Assembly: GCF_000733935.1 (NCBI RefSeq)
Contig: NZ_JPON01000001.1
Coordinates: 1,906,501-1,970,500, forward strand
DNA length: 64,000 nucleotides
Direction of reading: 5' to 3'
Source: Methylomarinum vadi
GTDB taxonomy: Bacteria; Pseudomonadota; Gammaproteobacteria; Methylococcales; Methylomonadaceae
The notes below the pieces were generated by a model. It worked only from the letters and a program-made list of their open reading frames with translations, was not told where the DNA came from and made no database searches. How positions within the stretch are numbered: the stretch's first letter is position 1; each line of letters begins with the position of its first letter. Both the position numbers and the translations under genes were made by a program. Below, piece after piece: positions 49,852 to 58,100 of this stretch.

Positions 49852-49881
49852 CCCCATATTATGTCTTGACATAATATGGGG
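49852..49881. promoter_or_regulatory. Perfect 30-bp palindrome (operator candidate) over the -35 box
   Basis: CCCCATATTATGTC, two bases, GACATAATATGGGG: fourteen perfectly paired bases on each arm. The right arm contains the -35 hexamer of the promoter for the DUF2170-PspA cluster. No T-run follows, so it is not a terminator. It is best read as the binding site of a dimeric regulator. Confidence 0.75.
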
Positions 49882-49894
49882 CTTGTCCTATGCT
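49866..49894 (+). promoter_or_regulatory. Promoter of the PspA-flotillin-ATPase cluster
   Basis: TTGACA (49866-49871), exactly 17 bases, TATGCT (49889-49894). It lies about 30 bp before the first ATG of the cluster, with initiation expected near 49901. It would be strong unless the palindrome is occupied. Confidence 0.75.
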
Positions 49895-49923
49895 TACCTC
49901 AACCTTGGAAAGAAGGAGCCATC

Positions 49924-50343
49924 ATGAAGACTCTCATCACGCTGGACCAGCTTGCCGATGCTTTGCACGGAACTAACATCGCCGATGACTTGAGCCTGTC
50001 GACACAGATCATCGACGGCGAGGCGCCAGTATTGCAGATCTTGATAGAAAGCCGAGAGGAATTTCCTATCTACGTGACGATCGACGACAGCCAAATCCTT
50101 TGCGTCAGTTATCTATGGAAGGATCAGGAAGTCATCGCCGAGAAACGCGGCGAATTATTGGATACGTTATTAACGCTGAATCTTCCGATGCCGCTCTCCT
50201 CTTTTTCCAAGCTGGGCAACCAGTACATCATTTTCGGCGCGCTGAACGTCAATTCGGACATCGCCGACATCGTCCATGAAATCGAGGCGCTGAGCCAAAA
50301 CACCCTCGACGCGCTGGAACTGCTGGTCGACTACCTGAAATAA
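49924..50343 (+). CDS. yjfI: DUF2170 family protein (YjfI-like)
   Basis: The protein has 139 aa, soluble, alpha/beta. It opens LITLDQLADALHGTNIADDLSLS and contains SREEFPIYVTIDDSQILCVSYLWKD and LNLPMPLSSFSKLGNQYIIFGAL, features I associate with YjfI/DUF2170. In E. coli yjfI stands next to the PspA-like yjfJ, the same pairing as here. Molecular role unknown; probably a partner of the PspA protein. AAGGAG is 7 bp before ATG 49924. First gene of the cluster. Confidence 0.8.
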   Translation: MKTLITLDQLADALHGTNIADDLSLSTQIIDGEAPVLQILIESREEFPIYVTIDDSQILCVSYLWKDQEVIAEKRGELLDTLLTLNLPMPLSSFSKLGNQYIIFGALNVNSDIADIVHEIEALSQNTLDALELLVDYLK

Positions 50344-50373
50344 ATCGCAACGACAATCCCACGGAGTATCGAT

Positions 50374-51066
50374 ATGAACATATTGACCAAACTGATCACC
50401 GCCTTGCGTGGCGTCGGCAACGAGGCCGGCGAGGCCATCATCGACAGCCAGGGCATCCGCATCATGGAGCAGGAAATCCGCGATGCCCGCGAAAGCCTCG
50501 ACTACGCCAAGGAAAACCTGACCGAGGTTCTGGCCGAACAAATGGCCGCCAAGCGGGAAGTGAAAAGACTGGATCAAGACATCGCCGAACATGAAGACTA
50601 CGCGACCCAGGCACTGGATAAAAACGACGAGGCCTTGGCGCTGGAGATCTCCGGCAAAATCGCCGAGTTGACCAACCAACACGAAGCGCAAAGCGCGATG
50701 CTGGAAAACTACACGGCGCAGATCTCTTCACTGAAACAAACCATCGCTCAAACCGACCGCAACATCCAGGCCATCGAGCGGGAATTGGCCATCGTCAAGA
50801 CCACCGACAGCGTGCAAAAAGCCAACGCCGCGATCGCCGCCAAGTTTTCCGGCACCGACTCCGCCCTGCGCTCGGCCACCGAATCGCTGGAACGCATCAA
50901 GGCCAAGCAACAAAAACGCAACGACCGCATGCAGGCCGCCTTCGATCTGCAACAGGAAGAGCAAGGCGGAGACTTGCAAAGCAAACTGCAACAAGCCGGC
51001 ATCGTCACCGCAGACGCTTCGGCCGACAGTATTTTGGCTAAACTGAAAGCCAAGCGCAGTTCGTAA
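50374..51066 (+). CDS. yjfJ: PspA/IM30 family protein (YjfJ-like)
   Basis: The protein has 230 aa, almost entirely helical. NILTKLITALRGVGNEAGEAI at the N terminus could be the membrane-binding helix. Long coiled-coil helices follow (LDYAKENLTEVLAEQMAAKR, LKQTIAQTDRNIQAIERELA) and a final TADASADSILAKLKAKR helix. PspA/IM30 proteins form ESCRT-III-like rods on stressed inner membranes. It lies 30 bp after DUF2170. No pspF, pspB or pspC gene and no sigma-54 site is near, so this is not the classic Psp operon. Confidence 0.9.
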   Translation: MNILTKLITALRGVGNEAGEAIIDSQGIRIMEQEIRDARESLDYAKENLTEVLAEQMAAKREVKRLDQDIAEHEDYATQALDKNDEALALEISGKIAELTNQHEAQSAMLENYTAQISSLKQTIAQTDRNIQAIERELAIVKTTDSVQKANAAIAAKFSGTDSALRSATESLERIKAKQQKRNDRMQAAFDLQQEEQGGDLQSKLQQAGIVTADASADSILAKLKAKRSS

Positions 51067-51101
51067 GATGCGGTGAGGTACGAACCGCATCGATCAAGAA
51101 A
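51064..51101. repeat. REP unit upstream of the RAYT remnant
   Basis: GTAAGATGCGGTGAGGTACG continues to AACCGCATCGATCAAG, with stem GATGCGGT/ACCGCATC. It begins in the last codon of the PspA gene. An inverted copy lies at 51488-51528. Confidence 0.75.
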
Positions 51102-51107
51102 CAAAGA

Positions 51108-51485
51108 ATGACCGAATATCGCCGATTTAAACATCCGGGAACGATTTGGTTTTTCACGGTCAATTTAGCCGAACGACATAATAATCGACTCCTAGTTAAC
51201 CGTTTCAATTTGCTGCGCGAGTCCTTCTTATATGTGAAAAACAAACGCCCCTATCAAATAAATGCGGTGGTGATATTGCCAGAACATTCACATTGCGTTC
51301 TGACGTTACCGGAAGGCGATAACGACTTTTCCTGCCGCTGGGGATTAATCAAGGCTTATTTTTCCCGTCATATCGAAAAATGCGAAACAATCTCGAAAAG
51401 CCGGGAAAAGCGCGGCGAACGAGGAATATATCCAATGAATTGGGGAGATGGTGTCGATGTTTCCGACATCGCGGCAGGTGAATGA
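51108..51485 (+). pseudogene. REP-associated tyrosine transposase (RAYT) remnant
   Basis: The frame holds 125 residues, of which about 107 match RAYT proteins: TEYRRFKHPGTIWFFTVNLA, then LPEHSHCVLTLPEGD with an HUH-like H-x-H, RWGLIKAYFSRHIEK and SREKRGERGI. At about 51428 the match stops. The usual continuation with WQRRFWEH and the catalytic-tyrosine region is missing and replaced by unrelated residues. The gene is therefore a 3'-deleted remnant, unable to act alone. It is flanked by inverted REP units and lies within the stress cluster. Confidence 0.85.
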
Positions 51486-51487
51486 CT

Positions 51488-51528
51488 TGATCGATGCGGT
51501 TCCTGGCGTCACCGCATCCTACCTGCCC
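51488..51528. repeat. Inverted REP unit downstream of the RAYT remnant
   Basis: The reverse complement begins GTAGGATGCGGTGACGCC and continues AACCGCATCGATCAAG, nearly the same as the unit at 51064-51101 but in opposite orientation. Confidence 0.75.
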
Positions 51529-51548
51529 AAATGCATAACAAAACCCGT

Positions 51549-51619
51549 AGGATGTGCTGAACAAAGTGAAGCGCATCGTTCGCGATTGATGCGCTTCGTG
51601 TCCTCAGCGCATCTTACAT
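51549..51619. repeat. Paired REP units (BIME-like)
   Basis: GTAGGATGTGCTGAACAAAG with GCGCATC, followed by a unit that reads GTAAGATGCGCTGAGGACAC with GCGCATC in reverse complement. Two REP variants lie head to head, 30 bp before the YqiJ-type gene. They may affect mRNA processing or folding between the cluster genes. Confidence 0.7.
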
Positions 51620-51649
51620 ATTACCTCATCCGACTAAAGAGCAACCACC

Positions 51650-52258
51650 ATGGATTCCGTACTGGAACATATCGTTAGCTTTCCGACCGTGGTCTACACG
51701 GTGCCGTTGACCGTCTGCCTGATATTCTGGATCGTCGGAATCATCGGCTTGTTCGATCCCGACTTTCTCGATGTCGACATCGACGCCGATACCGGCTTCC
51801 CCGGCCTGCTGGCCACCTTCGGCCTGGCCGGCGTGCCGATCACGCTTTCCTTGAGCCTGCTATTCTTCTTCGCCTGGGCGCTGTGCCTGAGCGGCGTAAC
51901 CTGGCTGCTGCCGTTGCTGCCGATCGGTTTCATCCTGCAACTGGCGGGTATTGCCGTTCTCCTGCTCAGCTTTGTATTGGCGGTAATCATCACCGGCAAG
52001 ATCACCCGGCCGTTGAGCCGCTTGTTCGTCACCCACGAGGCGCGCAGCAACCGTTCTCTGTTGGGGCAATCTTGTGTCGTTACATCGCAGACGGTCAGCG
52101 AGGATTTCGGCCAAGCTAGAGTAGAAGACGGCGGCGCCAGCCTGGTCATCTCGGTGCGCAGCGATGGCGAAGACATGCTGAAGCATGGCGACAAGGCCCT
52201 GATCTACGACTACGAAGCCGAACAAAACGTCTACTATATTTCTAAACTGGATCAATAA
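51650..52258 (+). CDS. yqiJ: YqiJ-type membrane protein with OB-fold (NfeD-like)
   Basis: The protein has 202 aa. Three predicted membrane helices (about 15-34, 62-88, 92-118) are separated by FDPDFLDVDIDADTGFPG. A C-terminal OB-fold follows (about 140-200, RSLLGQSCVVTSQTVSEDFG, then a GDKALIYDYEAEQNVYYI end). This fits YqiJ (DUF1449), the partner of the flotillin YqiK; NfeD proteins play this role elsewhere. The ATG lies 16 bp after a REP-rich gap, with only a weak ribosome binding site. The flotillin gene begins 16 bp downstream. Confidence 0.88.
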   Translation: MDSVLEHIVSFPTVVYTVPLTVCLIFWIVGIIGLFDPDFLDVDIDADTGFPGLLATFGLAGVPITLSLSLLFFFAWALCLSGVTWLLPLLPIGFILQLAGIAVLLLSFVLAVIITGKITRPLSRLFVTHEARSNRSLLGQSCVVTSQTVSEDFGQARVEDGGASLVISVRSDGEDMLKHGDKALIYDYEAEQNVYYISKLDQ

Positions 52259-52274
52259 CTCTGGAGTCAATCCC

Positions 52275-54317
52275 ATGGAAACCGTTCTATTTATAGCCGG
52301 CGTACTGGCGGCCATCATCATCGGCGCGCTGATCGTGTTCGCGTCGATGTACCGCAAGGTCGACCAGGGCCGGGCGATGATCGTCAACACCCTGCGCGCC
52401 GAACCGAAAGTCACCTTCACCGGCAGCCTGGTGATCCCGGTGCTGCACCGCGCCGAGAAGATGGATATTTCGCTGAAAACCATCGAAATCAACCGCCGCG
52501 GCGGCGAGGGACTGATCTGTAAGGACAATATCCGTGCCGACATCGTCGTATCGTTCTTCGTCCGCGTCAACAAGACCCGCGAGGACGTGTTGAAAGTCGC
52601 CCAGGCCATCGGCTGCGACCGCGCTTCCGACCAGGCCACCGTCGAGGAATTGTTCAACGCCAAATTTTCCGAGGCCTTGAAAGCGGTCGGCAAGCAAATG
52701 GAGTTCGAGGACTTGTACCGCGAACGCAACCATTTCCGCGACGAAATCATCCGCATCATCGGCCAGGACCTGAACGGTTATGTGCTGGAAGACGCCGCGA
52801 TCGATTTTCTCGAGCAAACGCCGATGAACCAGCTCGACGAAAACAACATCCTCGACGCCCAGGGTATCCGCAAGATCACTGCGTTGACCACGGAACAGCA
52901 CGTGCATACCAACGAGCTGAAACGCGACGAGCAGATGAAGATCAAGAAAAAGGATGTCGAAACCCAGGAAATGATCCTCGAACTCGAGCGCCAGCAGGCC
53001 GACGCCGAAGCCAGACAGCGACGAGAAATCGAGTCGGTGCAGGCCCGCGAACAGGCCGAGGCCGACAAGATCAAGGCCGAGGAACACACCAAGGCCGAAC
53101 AGGCACGCATCGCCTCCGAGCAAATCATCGGCATCGACGACGAAAACAAGCAACGCGAGATCGAGGTCGCACGGAAAAACCGCGAACGAGCGATCACGAT
53201 CGAAACGGAAAAAGTCGAGCGGGTCCGCCAATTGGAAGTGATCGACCGCGAGAAGGAAGTCGAACTGCAGCGTATCGCCAAGGAAAAAGCGCTGGAGGAA
53301 CAAAAGAAGGAAATCGCCGACGTCATCCGCAGCCGCATCGCCGTGGAAAAACATGTCGCCGAGGAAGAAGAACGCATCAAGGAATTGCGCGAAGTCTCGG
53401 AAGCCGACAGACAACGCCAGGCTACCGTCATCACCGCCGAGGCCGAGGCGCAGGAAAGCCTGGTCAAACGGGTCAAGGCCGCCGAAGCCTCGGAGCAAAG
53501 CGCGCAATTTAAGGCCAAGGAAACCCTGGTGCTAGCCGATGCCGAGTTCGCCGCCGCCGAAAAACAGGCGCAAGCGAAAATCCGCCTGGCCGAAGGCATC
53601 CAGGCCGAACAGGCCGCGCAAGGCCTGGCCGAGGCCAAGGTGCTGCGCGAGCGCATGAGCGCCCAAGCCGAAGGCGACGAGGAGCAAGGCATGGCGCAAG
53701 TGCGAATCAAGGACGCCGATGCCGACTCGGAGGAAAAACAAGCGATGGTGGCGGTCAAGATCAAGGTCGCCGAGGCCGAGGCGATCGAACGCCGCGGCGC
53801 AGCCGAGGCCGAAGCAATTCGTCTGCACTTCAAGGCCGAGGCCGACGGCTTGCAGGAAAAATTCGCGGCGATGGCCAGCATGGACGAGAAAACCCGCAGC
53901 CACGAGGAATTCAGGCTGCAGATGGACAACAGCCACAACGAAACGATGGCGGCGATCGAGGCCGGCCGCGAGGCGGCGAATCTGAACGCCGAAATCTTCG
54001 CCGCAGCGGTCAAAGAGGCCAATATCGACATCGTCGGCGGCGACGGCGAGTTCTTCGATCGCTATATGCGCGCCCTGGCGGTCGGCAAATCGATAGACGG
54101 CGCCGTCAGCAAGAGCGAGTTGCTGCAAACAACCTTGGGCGAGCACCTGAGCGGCAAGCAAAACCTGATCGAGGACTTCAAGGAAATCGCCCAAAACATC
54201 GGCGCCGACGGCCTGCAAAACCTGACCGTATCGGCCTTCCTCGGTAAGCTGATGACTCAGGGCAGCGCCGAAGACAAGGCCAAGGTGCGCGCCTTGTTGG
54301 AATCGCTGTCCAAATAA
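52275..54317 (+). CDS. yqiK: Flotillin-family protein (YqiK-like)
   Basis: The protein has 680 aa. An N-terminal membrane helix (about 4-26, LFIAGVLAAIIIGALIVFA) precedes an SPFH/Band 7 domain (about 30-210, RAMIVNTLRAEPKVTFTG, ICKDNIRADIVVSFFVRVN). A very long charged coiled coil rich in alanine, glutamate and lysine follows (about 230-590), with a C-terminal helical oligomerisation part. Flotillins scaffold membrane microdomains. It is longer than E. coli YqiK (about 550 aa) because of an extended coiled coil. CTGGAG precedes the ATG. Paired with the YqiJ-type gene as in E. coli. Confidence 0.93.
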   Translation: METVLFIAGVLAAIIIGALIVFASMYRKVDQGRAMIVNTLRAEPKVTFTGSLVIPVLHRAEKMDISLKTIEINRRGGEGLICKDNIRADIVVSFFVRVNKTREDVLKVAQAIGCDRASDQATVEELFNAKFSEALKAVGKQMEFEDLYRERNHFRDEIIRIIGQDLNGYVLEDAAIDFLEQTPMNQLDENNILDAQGIRKITALTTEQHVHTNELKRDEQMKIKKKDVETQEMILELERQQADAEARQRREIESVQAREQAEADKIKAEEHTKAEQARIASEQIIGIDDENKQREIEVARKNRERAITIETEKVERVRQLEVIDREKEVELQRIAKEKALEEQKKEIADVIRSRIAVEKHVAEEEERIKELREVSEADRQRQATVITAEAEAQESLVKRVKAAEASEQSAQFKAKETLVLADAEFAAAEKQAQAKIRLAEGIQAEQAAQGLAEAKVLRERMSAQAEGDEEQGMAQVRIKDADADSEEKQAMVAVKIKVAEAEAIERRGAAEAEAIRLHFKAEADGLQEKFAAMASMDEKTRSHEEFRLQMDNSHNETMAAIEAGREAANLNAEIFAAAVKEANIDIVGGDGEFFDRYMRALAVGKSIDGAVSKSELLQTTLGEHLSGKQNLIEDFKEIAQNIGADGLQNLTVSAFLGKLMTQGSAEDKAKVRALLESLSK

Positions 54318-54385
54318 GACGCCATCCCCGGCGGACATCGTCCCGTCCGCCGGTCAACTGGAATACAACGCAAGGAAATCCATCG

Positions 54386-54934
54386 ATGAATTGCCCGAAA
54401 TGCCAAACGCCACGCCTGAAACCTACGAAATTGGCCGCCGGATTGCCAGCGGAAGGCTGCCAGGAATGTCACGGCGCGCTGGTCGCGTTGCTGACCTATC
54501 GCGACTGGCAAGAACGTCATCCGCTAGCAGCGAAATTTACCGAAGCAACAAAGCAAACCGCCGAAATCGACGACAATGATACGAAAACGGCGCTCAATTG
54601 CCCGAAATGCGGGGGCATCATGACCAAATATCGCTTCTCGGCCCAGTCGCAGCAACGTCTCGACTTGTGCGTGCGCTGCAACGAAGTCTGGCTGGACGAC
54701 GGCGAATGGAAGCTGATTCAGGCATTGTCCCTGACCGAGCAATTCACCCGTTTTTTCAACGACCGTTGGCAATTGCAGATCAAACAGGAGCACCATGCCG
54801 CATTGCAGGAAGACAAGTTCAAGACCTTATTTGGCAAAGATTATGAAGAAATCAAACGGCTGCGTGACTGGCTGGCGGGACACGCACAGCGCCGCGAAAT
54901 TCTGGACTACCTGAACCGCGAAGCCGGCCTTTAA
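54386..54934 (+). CDS. TFIIB-type zinc-ribbon protein
   Basis: The protein has 182 aa. Two zinc-ribbon motifs are visible: MNCPKCQTPRLKPTKLA with EGCQECHGA at the N terminus, and LNCPKCGGIMTKYRF with DLCVRCNEVWLDDGEWKLI. The latter is the zf-TFIIB signature (CPxCxxxM...CxxCxGxWLDxGE). The C-terminal third is helical. Such proteins are thought to be adaptors; function is unknown. It sits between the flotillin and giant-ATPase genes (68 bp after the former), with AAGGAAA upstream of the ATG. Confidence 0.85.
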   Translation: MNCPKCQTPRLKPTKLAAGLPAEGCQECHGALVALLTYRDWQERHPLAAKFTEATKQTAEIDDNDTKTALNCPKCGGIMTKYRFSAQSQQRLDLCVRCNEVWLDDGEWKLIQALSLTEQFTRFFNDRWQLQIKQEHHAALQEDKFKTLFGKDYEEIKRLRDWLAGHAQRREILDYLNREAGL

Positions 54935-55004
54935 CCGCCACCATCGTTCCCACATTTCGCTAAGGAATGAAGATTAAATAACTTAAATATTTCGGATTAT
55001 CAAC

Positions 55005-55074
55005 GGCGGGTTACGACGCGCCCAACGATAAGAGGATAAATTAAGGTTCATTGTGTAGCGCGTCTAACCCACCC
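55005..55074. repeat. Inverted repeat in the leader of the giant ATPase gene
   Basis: GGCGGGTTACGACGCGC and, in reverse complement, GGGTGGGTTAGACGCGC enclose about 36 bases. It lies 70 bp before the ATPase ATG in a 209-bp gap. It resembles dispersed intergenic palindromes and could act on mRNA or give the ATPase separate expression. Confidence 0.6.
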
Positions 55075-55143
55075 TACACGTTTTCGTAAATTTTTAAATG
55101 ATATACAAATTAATAAATTTTCATTCCTAAACACATATTCATC

Positions 55144-58100
55144 ATGGCGACAGAGCAAACTTCATCCGACATTCAACAGGCCGTCGCCGCCGGCGGCGCC
55201 TACGACGTCATTCGCAAGCGTCTGGAGCAGCAAGGCGAGCAGTTGCAGGCCAAGATCAACCGGCTCAACGAGGCCCGCGCCGCCGAATTCGGCCAAACCG
55301 AACTGAGCGTCGTCGGCCGGGTGCGGGTGCGCACCGAAAACAACTGCGTGCCGCGCGACATCGTCCGGGTCGGCAATAAATTGATTCTGTTCGGTTACAA
55401 CGTCTTCCTCGGTCTGAAGAAAGAAACCGAGGTCGGCGACGTGTTCAACCTGTACCGCCTGGTCGAAAACGGCGACGGCTTCGAGGTCGAACCTTTTAAC
55501 GACAGCGGCAGCTTCCTGAACGAAAAAAAATTCGTCGCCGATTTCAAGGAGCTGTATCAATACTATAAAGACACCCGCCTGCTGTCGCTGCACGTCGTCA
55601 ACGAACGCCTGCTGGCGGTGTTCCAGATCGGCCGCAAGCTGGAGGACGTGCGCGTGTTCCGCTGGCAGATCAGCGGCGATCAGGTCAACTACATCGACAA
55701 CCGCGGCGAGCGCGACCGCCCTACCCCGCCGCGCTTCGACTTCGAATGGACCCCGACCCGCCGCGAGGACCATGTCCAGGGCAGCCATCCGCACATCAGC
55801 ATACTCGACAAGGTGTTCGTCGAAACCATCGGCGGCGACCTGACCATCAAGGTCGAGAACAATACCGAAGACGGGCTAGGCATCTACCGCGAGCCGGTCG
55901 AGGACCAGCATCAATCCTTGGCCGATGCCGAAATCCATTACGCCGAGCTGGGATCGCTGATCCTGTTGAAGATCAAGCCTTATCGCGAGGAACATTGTCG
56001 TTATCTGGTATTCAACAGTCGCACCCAACAAGTCGACCGCATCGATGCGATCGGCCAATCCTGCGTGCAACTGCCCGAGGATCACGGCCTGGTTTTCCCC
56101 GGCGGTTATTACCTGCAAAACGGCGACAATAAGGTGTTCGACAATGCGTCGGAGGGACTACGTTTCGCCTACAGCGTCCGCTCGCCGAACGGCGAGGACG
56201 TGCTGTATGTGTTCCACGAACCGGAAGCCGGCATCAGCGCGCTATTTTCCTATAACCTGATCGACAAGACCCTGCAGAACCCGATCATCGCCCACGGCAG
56301 CTGCCTGTTCCGCGACGGCCACATGCTCGCCTTTCGCGCCGAGGACGACGAACCCACCCGGATTCATCCGATGCAGGTCTGGCAGACGCCGTATTTCCAT
56401 GAGGAATACCAACTGCAGCAGCCGGTCGGGCAATCGTTTTTCGGCAAGATCGGCAACAGCGAACTGGTGCGCGGCATCTCGGATGCATATAGCTTGGTTC
56501 ACGCGATCCACGCCCAGCAGGTCAGCACGGCCCATTACGAGGACCTGATCGCCGCCGGCCAGCGCATGTTCGACGCCTACCATTGGCTGCATGCACCCGA
56601 AGTCGAGGCGATCGGCGACGATATACAAACCCTTTGCCAGACCGCCGAACTGGTGCTGGATGAATTCGAAAAGGTCAGCAGCATCCGCAAGCAGAGCGGA
56701 CAGGCGCTGGCCGAGGCGCAAACGCGCCAGCAGCAGTTGCTCGACAACCTGTATATCGACAGCTGGCGAAAGCCGCAGGAATACGTCGACGCCCTCGACG
56801 GCCTGCGCCGGCAACTGGGCCACCTGAATACGATCAAGGAGCTGCGTTATATCGATCTGGCCGCGGTCGAAACACTGCGCCAGGAAATCGACGCCGCGCT
56901 GGACCGGGTCGGCCAGGCGACGGTCAAGTTTTTGAGCGAGGCGAGCGCGCTACAGGTCTATCACGACGCCATCGCCGACTGTCTGCAGCGCTTGGACAAG
57001 GCCCAGGCCACGATCGATATCGAACCGCTGGCCGAGCAACTGGAGCAGATGAGCGTCGCTCTGGACCTGCTCAACGAAACGCTGGCCGGCATCAAGGTCC
57101 ACGACACCCAGGTTCGCACGGCTATTCTGCAAGCGCTGTCGGAGCTGTACGGCAAGCTGAATCAGGCCAAGGCGCAGACCCGGCATAAGAGCAAGAGCTT
57201 CCGCTCCGAGGAGGCGGTCGCCGAATTCGCCGCGCAATTCAAACTGTTCTCGCAAAGCATTAACAGCGCGCTGGAAACGGTGGCGACGCCGCTGCAATGC
57301 GACGACCAACTGTCGCGCTTGTCGACCCAATTGGAAGAACTGGAAAGCCGTTTCGCCGATTTCGACGAATTTCTCGGCGACATCGTGCGCCAGCGCGAGC
57401 AACTGTTCGAAGCCTTCCAAAGCCGCAAACAGGCCTTGCTGGACGAAAGGCAGCGGCGCAGCCAGAACATCGGCACGGCGATCGAGCGCATCCTCGACAC
57501 CGTGCGCCGCCGCAGCCAAAGCTTTCAGGAAGCCGACGCCCTGAACACCTATCTGGCCTCGGACCCGATGATCCTGAAGTTGCGCCAGTTGATCGAGCAA
57601 TTGCGCGAGCTGGAAGCCAGTGTTCAGGCCGACGACGCCGAAGCCAAGTTGAAGACGATCCAAGAGCTGGCGCTGCGCTCGCTGCGCGACCGGCAGGACA
57701 TCTTCGAGGCCGACGGCAACGTCATCCGGCTGGGCAAACATCGTTTCAGCGTCAACCGGCAAAACCTCGACCTGACCCTGATCAACCGTCAGGGGCAATT
57801 GGTCTGGCATTTGATCGGCACCGATTTCTATCAGGCGGCCGACGAACCGCGCCTGAACGAACTGCGCGACTTCTGGCAACAAAGCCTGATTTCGGAAACC
57901 GAGCGGGTCTATCGCGGCGAATTCCTCGCCGCGTCGATTTTGCACAGCGCCGAGCAAAGCCGGGACGGCTTGAGCCTGGACACGCTTTACACGGCCCTGC
58001 CGGTGGAAGGCGAGCTGTTGCGGATCGTGCGCCAATACACCACACCGCGCTTTCAGGAAGGTTACGAAAAAGGCATCCACGACAGCGACGCCTGCGCGAT

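Noticed and set aside
49852-49881. Terminator for the SPOR transglycosylase gene
   Set aside because: The palindrome has no T-run, an unusually small loop and contains a promoter -35 box; operator is a better reading.
50374-51066. Classic pspA operon under PspF/sigma-54
   Set aside because: No pspF, pspB or pspC gene and no GG-N10-GC type promoter is visible; the genes around it are of YjfI and YqiJK type.
51448-51678. 76-codon frame across the REP block
   Set aside because: It runs through REP palindromes and into the start of the YqiJ-type gene in another frame.
52287-54338. Long minus-strand frames opposite the flotillin gene
   Set aside because: Their low-complexity leucine/phenylalanine-rich or serine-rich translations are shadows of the glutamate/alanine-rich coiled coil.
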